Assembly: GCA_024195265.1 (NCBI GenBank) | Contig: JAJLRJ010000011.1 | Location: forward strand, 5,523,361 to 5,587,360 | Direction: 5' to 3' | Source: Dendrophyllia cribrosa | Taxonomy: Eukaryota; Cnidaria; Anthozoa; Scleractinia; Dendrophylliidae | Length of the DNA stretch: 64,000 nt | In this document: piece after piece, positions 21,601-33,600 of the stretch | How positions within the stretch are numbered: position 1 is the first letter of the stretch | How the letters are laid out: each line of letters begins with the position of its first letter | The notes under the pieces: generated by a model | Database searches by the model: none | Seen by the model: only the letters and a program-made list of their open reading frames with translations | What the model was told of the DNA's origin: nothing | Translations under genes and position numbers: made by a program

Positions 21601-24600
21601 TCTGTAACTCACTAAAAAAACACGACGTTCGAAACAAGAAATATACCTAATTCAATAAAGGTTGCTTTGGTCATTGGTAATTGGACATTGGGAAGCTATT
21701 GTTTGGCGGTCACTCTGAAGCAAAGCATTGCATTGTGTTCCGTATGCCGAAATGCCAATGCCCAATTACCAATGACCAATTGCCAAAGCAACCTTTATTG
21801 AATTACGTATATTTTACCACTTAACTATTCAATGTACATGGAGTTGATTCTGAAAATTACTTTCTAGGAGTGATAGGCACTTTGAGTACTTTCTTGTGAT
21901 CCTGTTTATTATCCTTGTGCAGTTTGGTATTCTTTGGTCAGTGATTGAAATCCTAAAGGAAGAAAGGAGTGAAAATTTTGCATGTCTCTTCCCATCTGCT
22001 AGAGCAGTTTTCAATTGAGTATCAAAAGTAATTACACAATTGCTTTGGTTTTGCATTGCCACGCTTTGTGATTGGCTAAAAAATCGCGTTTTCCCGCGCT
22101 TGGCGCCGCCGACATGTAATTGCTTCGAGCTCTGATTGGTTCATTGGATTGTTTACGACTGCTGTGATTGGTTAGAGTAATTACTTTGGTTTTGGTTTTA
22201 CGACACTCAATTGAAAACTGCTCTATAACTTGTTTAACGCTTCGCATATTCACGAGTTAAAATTACAATATTATTAAAGGTTGATTGTTTTGCTTATTTT
22301 AGGTGTTCGTGTGGTTTCCAGTCTTTCTCAGCCTACCGATTCTGTTCGCTCACTTTTATCTTCTCTTTCGGTTCTTTGTGATTGGTTGCCAAGAGATTTA
22401 CAAAGAACTTCAAAAAACAGAGAAAACACCATACGGGGTAAATAGTTTTTATAATAGTAAAGTGTATTATCGTTTGTCTCACGATGTAGTCTCTTTAGAT
22501 TTAGATCGCGACGTTTCGACTGCTTACTGCTAGTCTTCATCAGGCAATGAAATCGACTGATCATGCGTCACCATTAGTATCACGATGGTCGGCTGCGATT
22601 GGTGGAACGATTTTCATTATTCCATTGAAAAGCTGTTTTCCTTGCAGTCCGCTGTAGTACCGTTCTTCTGCTGTTGTGGTTCTTGACCATCGGCATCTAC
22701 GCTTAAGCAATTTCGATTCCTTTATTCCTGTTGTTTCATCCAAAGTGACTACATCGTAAGAAAAACCAGAACACACTTAATTTATTGTGCCTTATGTAAA
22801 TCTTTATTTAACAACGGAGAATCATCAGTTAAGTTAATAATTAAAAATTAAAACTTGTACAACTGCTTTACATGATTGCCGTGTGGGAATCCGATATCTC
22901 AGATACTTTCTTAATACCCCGTTTAAACTGCCCAATAGAACAAACGCATTTTAAATCTTGGGGCAAGTTGTTCCACAAACAGGCCCCGCTGTAGCAAAAA
23001 CTTCGTTTTAGGTAATTAGTATTTGGCTTGGGCAGCGAAAGCTTTCCTTCAAGATTTCTTAGGTTATAATCATTAACGTGGCGTTGAGTGAAGAGACATT
23101 GAAGATAGTCTGGGGCAAGTTCATTCAATGTTTTATACATAATTAAAGCTTTCTGCTTTTTACGACGAAGAGACAGCTTCTCCCACTTAAGCATCGCGAG
23201 AAGGAGGTTGGAGCTCGTATCAAAAGGTGATTGAGTAATTACTCTGGCAGCGCGATTTTGTAATTTTTGTAATTTATCACTCAAACAGCCACTCATACTA
23301 TCCCAAACCGGGCTGCAGTAATCAAAATGTGGTAATATTAAAGCATTGTAAATTTGAACTGCAACATCCGTCGGAATAAAAGGTCGTACACGTTTCAATG
23401 CACCAATGGCTGAAGAGACTTTCTTGCTTATCTCGCTAACGTGTTACCACGATTTACAATAACCAACTGTTTCACGATAGGTTTCATAATCTTTCGAGTG
23501 AGATTGATTTTCGAAAGCGAGGGTGCAAAATGGAATAATAGGGTAGAGGGATCAAATTTCGAAGACGAAACTTGACCAGATAGAAATAACGCGGCGGAAA
23601 GCGTAACATGGTGAATTTTGTATACGAGGATGTAGTACCGAAACTACCGGAACTGTAATGTAGCAGTGGGGGATCGAGATTGGAGCCTCCCTCTCCTCCC
23701 GTCCCCCATCTTGGCAATTTGGCTCCTTCGAATGTCTGCTGTCTTGAAATTTCCTTTGAAAGGTCGGCAAAATTGTACTTATTCGAACTTTGACCTAACT
23801 TAACTAACGTGTTTCGAAGACTCCCGAAAATTATACGAGATTTTGTGTGCACCGAGAGCGAATGTTCTCAAAATCTGTTTGCAGTATATACGATGTAGTT
23901 TTGTGTGGTATTGTGAAGTGGTGTATTATGGTGGCCTATTTATCTTATCCATTCAGTTGACTCCAAATTTAAGTGCTTCGCTTACGTACCGACACCGACC
24001 ACAGTTTCTTTAGATTCAAAGCTATTGATTTATTATAACATGAATTCATAAATATATGTTAGTTTGCTCAGTCTATTGTTGTAGTTTCTAGAGGTCGTCT
24101 ATGTAGGTCATTTTTAAGGTGCAGTTAGCTATTACTGAATAATTCTAGTCACCAATGCTGTACATTCTTCACACAAACACATATTGATTAACGCATAACC
24201 TAATGGATTTTTCAGGGTAATGTTTAAAGGGAGGGTTTCACGGTTCGGCGCATGTGCAAGCTACGCCGTAAGCCATTTAAATTCATTGTTTAGACCAATC
24301 GGAAGCGAGTAGATAACTCTGGCGGGAAATTTGCCCGTGAAAATGTCGCTGATTGAATGGATGATTATACATACCAATGTGCACCATGAAAGCCACCAGA
24401 GCGTAGAATAAATCCTTCGGGTCAAAGGTTTTATTCAGTGTTGACTTTGTCAGTGTAATCCGTTGATGTTTTCTGTGAATTTTGGTCATCCTTCGCTTTG
24501 TTTGGACTTATTATAGTATGTGATCATTGAAGTAAATGTGAGTGTTTTTTTAACCGATAAAATTCATTGGCAAGTAAGCGAATAAAGCATTTTAATCTGT

Positions 24601-27600
24601 GCACAATGCGCCGAACCGTGAAACCCTCCCTTTAACTAACATAGCTGATTTAAAAAAAAAGTTAATCAATTTTTTTTCTTTTCATTCTATTTACCCAGCA
24701 TTTTCATCACATAGCTGAAGAAATTGATTTTGATCATGTCAGAAAACTATTTCACTGTCATGAAGAAAGCGGGTAAGCAAGTCAAAGGTACCCTACAGTC
24801 CCTTTTGCGCATGCACTGTTTTGTCAGACTCACACGTAAAATGTCAGTTAACCTTCCACTTTACCCGCAAATAATTAACTATTATAGCGCGAAAGCGCGC
24901 GTGATATCGCCTAATTCTTTGCCGATATCACGCGCGCTTTCGCGCTATAATAGTTTTATAATTAAACAAACAAAGATAACAAACAACAGCTTGAAGAAAA
25001 AATATCGAGTCCGGTCCGTCATTTTTGCATTCTCTTGTCAAAATGCGAAATTTACCGCCATCGTTGGATATACGTCATGTAGACATAGCGTATATCGATA
25101 ACTTTTTGACCATATTTGGGCAGTGTATTAATGTGTTGAATAATAACATCCGTTAAATGTGCTGTTGGTGATGTTTTCTTTAAAGACCCAGTATTGGCCA
25201 TGATGCTTCACGCGCCTCTGAACAATAGAAGCCTCGCTCCTGTGCAAACCAAAACAATAACAGAGGCACGTGAAGCATAATGGACAATACTGGGCCTTTA
25301 ACTGCCCGATTACTTTCGCAAGCGTTTCCCATCCATAACAGCGGACGATTCTGCTTTCGATAAAACTTGAAATTTGCATCATGTGAGTAATCACAGAGTG
25401 TAACGTATCGTCAAAATCAAAACGAAAAATGAAAACAAAGTTCAATCATGCGCACTAGGGTCTGCAGGTTCTCTGTAAGGACATAGCGAAACTGGGAAAC
25501 AACATTGTTTCCCACATGGCAATCTTGTAAAACAGTATTGTTATTATCTTAAAGTTTTTAATACTTTCTTATTATAATATAATACTGAAGATTTTACCGT
25601 GTATAAACAAATAAAGTATGTATGTATGTATAACATAAACGGCTGACATAAATTGCAATTTGTTTTTTTTAACAGAGCTAAAATGCCTTGGTATACAAGG
25701 CTCAGGAATAAAATATACGAGCCTGAAAAAGGTGAGATGCTGTAAGAACTACATCTTAAAAAAGATTGAATAAATCAAGTGCGTAAAGTTAATTTATACG
25801 CAAGTTTTTATGCACTTGCACTCAGGACCCGGCGCGCACATGGGGCTGCAACAAGAAACTTCCATATATGCAATATGCCAGTCTTTTGCTCGCGTTCTCT
25901 GGTTATCTCGAGAGCGAGGCCTTGTTTCTGCATTTCCTTCTTCATAATTCTTCTCAATGTCACCTTTTGTCTTCCCTTGGATCACCAACCTTGGGCGTCC
26001 ATCTGAACGCAAACCTTGGTGGAGAATCTGCCTCCCTTCTAAGTAGAAGCCTCAACAACCTCCTCTTGACAACAACAGAAACTAAAGTCTCTGTTCGTGA
26101 TCTTGTTTGGCCTGAAGATTCGTTTTGTGCACCTTATGGTTCTGTCCTGGTGTACCGGTACACAAGGACAAAAACAAACGACTAAACAATAGACTTCGCG
26201 GACACGGTTTTTGAACCCGTACACCAGGGGACAGAGCCCGCCGTAGACACTTGGACTGAAACACATCAGTTATTTTATATGTCTCCCTCGTGACCTTCCA
26301 GCACTCGCTTTCATACAATAACACACTTCTAATGTTTTTCTTAAAAATCCTGATGTCAATTCGTTTGCCAGATTTCAAGTACTCTGTCCAGGTTTTTGCT
26401 ACCGTGGTAGTTTCTACGATTGTCATTTACCAGGTAAGTAATCTTTTAATACGAAAATGGTTTCCTAAAAAAATCACTTCTTAATTTTGCTTGTGCACAA
26501 ATATCTTGTTTGTAAGGCTGCTGCTAAATCAAAACGACAGTTATAGCCATACAAGGGCAAATCAGTCACAAATTAAAATGTTGTCATGAGCTAAATTAAG
26601 CCAGTGACAAGATATTGCAACTGACGCTAGGTGAAAAACAATCGCGTTAGCTAATCACGAGTTGCTTGATCATGATTAATCAATCGCACGTTTATTCCAT
26701 GCATTTTCATAGAAAAGGCAGCAAGAGTATAGGTCGATCTTTACTGAAACCATCATTTTCATCTTGAAGGCCTACATTTACCCAAAAGACGTTGCGGTCG
26801 TTTGTTTTCGTTTTGAAATGCCTCATTGTTCTTACTCGTGTTCATACGCGCGTTCATAGATTGGTTGCACGCATTCAAGCGTGAATTTCGTGTTACACAA
26901 AATTCAGCACAGAAAGTGATCACGGCGCGCACAGCATTTTGGGTGATGGTGGGCCTTTAAAGTTAACGTAAGTAAAAAGAGCGCGTAAACTTGAGAGATT
27001 ATGTTTGAAAGAAAAAAAACTAGTGCATATAAAATATGCTGCATTTCCAAACGGTTGTCCGATTGAGTGTCGAAAGTAATTTCACAATTGCTTTGCTTTT
27101 GCATTGCTACGCTTTGTGATTGGCGCGCCAATCTCGCGCCACTTTGTTAACCAATCAGAACTAAAACCAAAACCAACCGTGACTTGTTCGCACGCGTTTT
27201 CCCGCGCTTGGCACCGCTTACATGGATTTACTTCGAGCTCTGATTGGCTGATTGGATTGTCTGCGACAATTGCGATTGGCCAGAGTGATTGCGGTAGAAC
27301 CTCTTCTTTGGATCACCTCCATTTAGAGGACATCTCTATTAAGGGGACACTTCTCCTGGTCCCGGCCAGTAAAATGCTCATATTATAGTTTTTAAAATTA
27401 TCACCTCAATTAAGTAATGATCCGCATAAGAAGGATAGTGCTGAACGGCAATGCACGATGGAATGTCAACTATTTTCATTGTTACAACTAGTGATCTCAT
27501 TGGCCTAGACTTAAAAACCGTTAAAAAGTTAAGGTTCAAGGTGCATAAAGTCTAAATTTTGAGACCCAATCGCACAAATGCAATTTTTAAAAGATAATGT

Positions 27601-30600
27601 ATTTGGGGAACTTCATCAAAGAAGCAAAATTAGTAGCTATTGTCTTCTGCTATTCTGATTGGTTAAGCAGGAACATTTCCTAAAATATATTTGACGCAAA
27701 TGGATTTTCTGTATTTTTATAACGAAATATAATTATGAACCATCAGCCCCTCCTGTGAAGAATTACTTAAAGGGAAACCTCATAAGGGAACACTTCTGCT
27801 AGTCCCGATGGTGTACTGTTGATGGAGGTTCCACTGTACTTTGGTTTTTGTTTTAAGACACTCAATTGAAAACTGCTTTCACTTATTGTTTATCCTTGTG
27901 CTTGTTTGACAGTTCACGGTGTTTTTCATTGGATTCATGGTTGGCGGGATGTGGTATCTCCGAGACAGAGCCTTGGAGAAGAGATATCTGCTGATATTTA
28001 TGCCTGAAAAAACTGAATACTAGTTTGACCTTACGGTTACAGTACTGGATATAGTCACACGTACGATTTAAAGCTATATTGCCGATTTACGAATTAATTC
28101 TGGTTTTCAACAACGATATATTCATAAGCATGAGAATAAGCGGAAGCATAACAGCACTTATGTCCATTGAAAACGGACCCGACGTCACATAATCATAAGT
28201 GCAGGCATTAGCATAAGGATCAATTTTAAAATGCACATGAAGTGAAATTTCACTACCGTTTTGTTTTAGGGTATTATGTTGTTTGTATCACCTTTATTTC
28301 ACTTTCAGAGGATCCACTATTTTTAGCGGTTTGAAAACTTCCACCCGGACCTGAAATTTGCGACATTTTAAGCGCGGCCACAAAGGTATTTGTGACGTCA
28401 TTCGTTTGTTCGATCACAACAAAACATAGCGGAGAAGAAGACGAACCCAGGGCTAAAATACGCGTTGTTTTTAGTCATATTTAATCGAAATAATCCTTTC
28501 AAAAGTTGCCAAAACTCCACTGTAAAACGAGTGATGCGCTCTGTTGTAAACATACTAATGACGTCACTAGAACCCAGGTCCTTGTCTAATATGCCCAAAT
28601 GCGTTGCTTGTTAAAAAATATGTTCCCGCCACTTCAAGTGACTCATTTTCCCATCAAAATAATTCTTTAAACACCTTTTTCAGATTATCGAAAAATAAAT
28701 GGTAGTAAAATTCCCTTCATGTGCTCTTTCATATATGCTTATGTCAATGTTTTGTTCGTTTTCACTTGACGCCAATTCTTATGCTTCCGTTCATGCTTAT
28801 ACGCTTATGCTTATATGTCGCCAGTGAAACCCAGCCTTTCAAGAGGCGGTATTTCCTCAACTGAACATTTATTAGCCTATAAAACATATCAGGTTTTTTT
28901 AAAATGCATTCCAACAGTTTTTCTATCTTTATCCCGCATTATTTTTCTTAACTGACTGTATATCAATCTTGTCTATATTTCAAAAGGCTTGACTGTATGG
29001 AAAAGATCTGGGTTCAGTTTAAGAAAGATAACTTTGGCACAACGGGAAGACAAAAAATTCACCCACGTTTTTCATTTCTTTTTTCTCTTATCAACAGCCA
29101 TTTATCTTGTCATATTCCTTGGTTCAGCGTTGTTCATTTTGTTTCAAATGTATCGTTTTATGGTCGCTTTCAGGTTAGGAAAGAAGAACGTATGTTTCTT
29201 ATATTACTAGGGACTAAAATATAATTTACTATATAATACCGTATCTAGAACTTACACCACTGATCAAACGAGCACAGGCAGTGGGGCTGTTTCGTTGCCA
29301 GGCGTCTCTTCTTCTTCTAGTGCGGTGCGCGTGGAATTATGGGAATAGCTACTGCACTGACATTTCGCGCCGTTAATTCTTTTGCGTGCTTTGAAGACGA
29401 GGCAGCCAACAGGGCGAGCTCGGGTGGCTTCAGAGGGAGTTGATTTTGTAGTCGGGTAAGGCATCAAAGCATTTCTTTTTTTTTGCGCCAACTGACAAAA
29501 AGACGCCAATTGTTCTACTCTCAAGATTTTGTTGTATTTTCTAAGCTTATTCTATGGAGCAGGTAGCCTGGAGCGAGCTGTCGGGCTCGGGGGGCTGGGG
29601 TTTGGGGAGGTGGGAGGTGGAGCCCGAGAGCTATATGCTCGCAGGCTATGGAGCAGGATAAACTTGGTATGAGGTATCCTTTTATACTTTTTACTCTCGA
29701 TGACAATGTTATAACCAGTAGCTAAGCCTTCTGTGGATAATACAGAGTCTTGGACTGTTTTTTTAAAACTTACTTTACAATTAGCATTTTGTTTTAAAAG
29801 AATGATTTTGTTTACAATAGACATAGATAGAGCTCTTTATAATAATTAATATTTTTATGCTAAATTATTCTTTCTGTTGCAATCTCAGGAATCATGTGAC
29901 GAAGTTAAACAAAAACGACCGTTCCTTTCAACCGAAAGAGCTTCCAGCTCCCGACTGGCTTGTGGTAACTGTCCAGTGTGCATTTAATTTATTCCAGTCT
30001 TCTTTTTCAACGATGTTTTCTTTTTAAATCACATATTTTGATATTATAACCATAATTAACTGAATTTATTTCAGGGCCACAGTTTAAGGTTCTGTGGATA
30101 TCAGATTGCTTATTTCCTGTCCGGTATGATATAATATTTGTTATGCCTTTAAACAGTGTTTCTGTTGATAGTTTAATTATGCAGAACTGTCTCCTTTTCG
30201 CAGCCGTTATTTGTGTTGTAACACAACGTGAGAGGAGCGTTGCAGGACATTTACGTTCACATTACTGCCGCTTTTAAGTCATTCTCATGTGACTTCCAAA
30301 AAAGAGCTGTATCTATTTTTTTAGAAGCGAGTTTTTTGGTTTTCGTTGACTTAACCGCTAACTACTTTTTTGTTGCAGGATTCTTGGCGCTAGCGTTTGT
30401 CTGTATCTTTAGCGTGGCAATTATAACGGCTTTAACACTGGTTATAATGCATGTGAAGGAAGTTCGAGAAAGAGTTGTGGATCTCGTCACTGGCATTCTG
30501 TAAGTTTGTCACTCACGTTGTCACTAAAAAAATGGGTTAAAACGGTATAAATGGTCTTGTTTTTAATAGATTCAAGACGGAGGAACAATTTAAAGAGGTA

Positions 30601-33600
30601 GCCTTTAACGTAACGCAGGCTGACACACTTTAGACCACTTTACGCGGTTAGTTGCTAACACAATCCTGTTTGTCTTGTTAAAATCTTAATGCTTTTTCTT
30701 CTTTTTCGTTTCTTTCATTTCAGCCCACCAATCGGATTAACGGTCCTCATTTGGCTTTTCCAAATATTTCTCTCGGTATTTGTTTTCAAGGATCGCTCCC
30801 TTCGTTCCGACAAAGCGATGACAATTGATAACAGGTGATAAATGTAGAAAATCGCCTTTAACCTTTCGCTATTTATCCCAGGATTTTTGATGTTCTTGAG
30901 CCCGGGGAAAGGACATATATTGTGCTCCCTCTCGAAACATCAAAAGCATCAAGCTATCACAATGAAATACAAAACTGTTTCTTTTGCTGTCAGTGGGAAT
31001 TACGTCATTAGTTCTGACAGCCGCCATCTTGGACCCGCCATCTTGGATTTCGGCGCACGGGCGAGGCGAGTAATCTCGCAGTAAAGTACAGCCGAAGAGG
31101 TTTCATTTGAATGGTCACACCACAGGATTTCGTCCACAGACTCAAAAGTTAGAACTACATTACATGTCTCCAGAATTGACTCCGGGAGTGAACGGGTTAA
31201 AGGGATTACTGAGTTGCTAAAAATGCGGTGCTGCACTGACTTTAAAAGGCAAACAATAGCTACCGTAAACGTTTCATCAGAGCGAATCCTGTTCGCCAGA
31301 GTTAATCCTGCTCTTTTTTTTTACAGGCAATTATACCTTCTGTCTTCATTTTTCATCTTCTTCTTCAACATCTTGGTCGGCCTGTTCTCCTGTCTGAGTC
31401 GGATTCTCATAGGTATTGGCCTGGGTATCTGTTTTATTGGTCGCATGGACCGCTCCACTTTGATGAAAGGTTTTCATAAACTTGATAGAGGTATGGAGAA
31501 TTTAATACAGAATACTGATTCCCATATCATTTTAGTGGTAGGAAGTTTCTTGGTGTTGCGGATGGTGTGATCACCAAATGACGTAAAACAAAAGATTCAA
31601 AAGACACTGAACAATACCCACACCACAACACAAAAGCTAACCAACAATGGCTTCCGCGACACCAAGAAACACCCATTTTAGTGCATTCACAGGAAACTAT
31701 ATGAAAGTTAATACAGTTTGTGCTTTTCGCTTCTTTTAGCTGAAGATTTCAGCAGCAAAAAATTGAGGGAAAGGAATCTTTCCCCCCGAATTTACTAGCT
31801 GCCTTAACTTTTCGAAAATCCTTACTGCTTAGTTCCGTGTGACTAGGTCGCTAGGATGGAAATGACTAATGCTTCCCACGTGTCTTGGAAAAATGTTCAT
31901 ATTTAACTGGAAAAAAATTGTTATTACGGTTGTTTGTCCCTTCGAGAAATCACATTTTTCTTGATGTTTTTATTTACTGATTTAAACATATTTATTGGCG
32001 AAGTTTGCACTGAAAGTTACAACCCTCATCGAGAGGGCTCACTTCGAAAATAGAAGTTATTTACAATAGGAGCATTTTGTGTATAAGTAAAGGTATTTAG
32101 TCGAATATTTAATAGCTTTGAACGAAACCAGTAAATTCACCTTGACATTGCATTTTTGTCCATTTTAACTTTTTAAGAAATCTTCTTGATTTTTAACCCT
32201 TTCACTCCCAAGAGTGCCAAACATCAAAATTCAAGAAAAATTCCAAATTTCATTTTATAAAATATTGAAAAACAAATGGTCCCATTTAAAAGTTCTGCTG
32301 AAGAGATTTCATTCGAATGGTCATACCATAGGATTTCGTCCACAGACTCAAAAGTTAGAACATATGGTACCATGCAAAAGTACTGCTGAAGAGGTTTCAT
32401 TTGAATGGTCACACCATAGGATTTCATCAACAGACTCAAAAGTTAGAACAAATGGTACCATGCAAAAGTACTGCTGAAGAGGTTTCATTTAAATGATCAC
32501 ACCATAGGATTTCATCGACAGACTCAAAAGATACATGTAGAGCTACATTGTCTCCATAACGAATTGACTCTGCGAGTGAAAGGGTTAAGCAAGGGCGCAA
32601 TCTCGCCCCCAGGGCCTTCTCCGCTTTGAAAATGGCAGAGTAGGCCCTGAGTCCTTTACGATTTCATCTAAACCTTCCCATCGTGCCTACCACGAAACGA
32701 CTGGAGTTAAGTCTGTCAACTGATTGGATGGACATTTTATTGTAGGTTACATGGCGTACTTGGGTTCCTGCATATTCAAGTGTCCCATAAACACCCTGTG
32801 CTGCGTGTGTTCTGTCATTTGTTGCTGGAAAAGGCGAGGGAGAAAAGGACAGCTTTCACCAAAGGTGAAATGACCCGAGAACATGAACATGAATCCATAA
32901 TTAGGAACAACTTTAAACACAGTTTGGCATTTATGTAATACTACTTTTTTTCCTTCATATGACAACTTTCAAACTTTATTTGAAAATGTAAAGTGGAAAC
33001 TCTTTTTGAACAAGAGACGGAAGCAAGCGGTGATTGCATCTTGAACAAAACGGACCCTGAAAAGATCTTTTCCTTTCTGATGTCTTCGTCTTCATCTTTC
33101 TAAGTCTTCAAAAAATATAAACGTCAAAAATGAATTCTTAATTAGTGGTATTTAACTCATTACATTACACGACACCTTTCAGCAAGGTGCATTTAAAGTT
33201 GTCGTCATATTTGACTCTACCTTTGACAAGGATCAATTGTAAAAGCCGTCACATATCATTCTGACAACGCGTCACAATTGTAGCCAAAGTTGATGCCAAA
33301 TTTGATACGCGTCAGAAAGGTATGGCAAAGCCGTCACATAACAGGCTAATCAAAGTTACCATCACATTTGACCCCACCCTGTAACCTAACTTGGATGTTG
33401 TGATGTCATAATTCAAATGTGTCATGCAAAATGTTGCATTCCAATTTATTGATGTTAATTTCCCTGTATACAGGCCAGGAAACCTCGCCTACTCGGTATC
33501 CACGAGTATCTGCGGCTGCGTATCAGAAGTGGGTTGTTGTCATGACAATGATGAGGAATCCTTCTCTGATCCCAAACAGAAAGCATTTCTTTAGAAGAGT

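Noticed and set aside
23484..23852. 122-codon minus-strand frame next to the LINE fragment
   Set aside because: Not recognisable as polymerase, endonuclease or any other domain; left as repeat-rich intron.
28987..29017. Alternative start of STRA6-like exon 13 at the better-looking acceptor TATATTTCAAAAG
   Set aside because: It enters in phase 1, whereas every usable donor in exon 12 leaves in phase 2; kept only as an alternative should another small exon exist.
33181..33186. A 4-nt microexon (CAAG) to bridge STRA6-like exons 20 and 21
   Set aside because: Unneeded: the second of two tandem acceptors at 33478 restores the phase without it.
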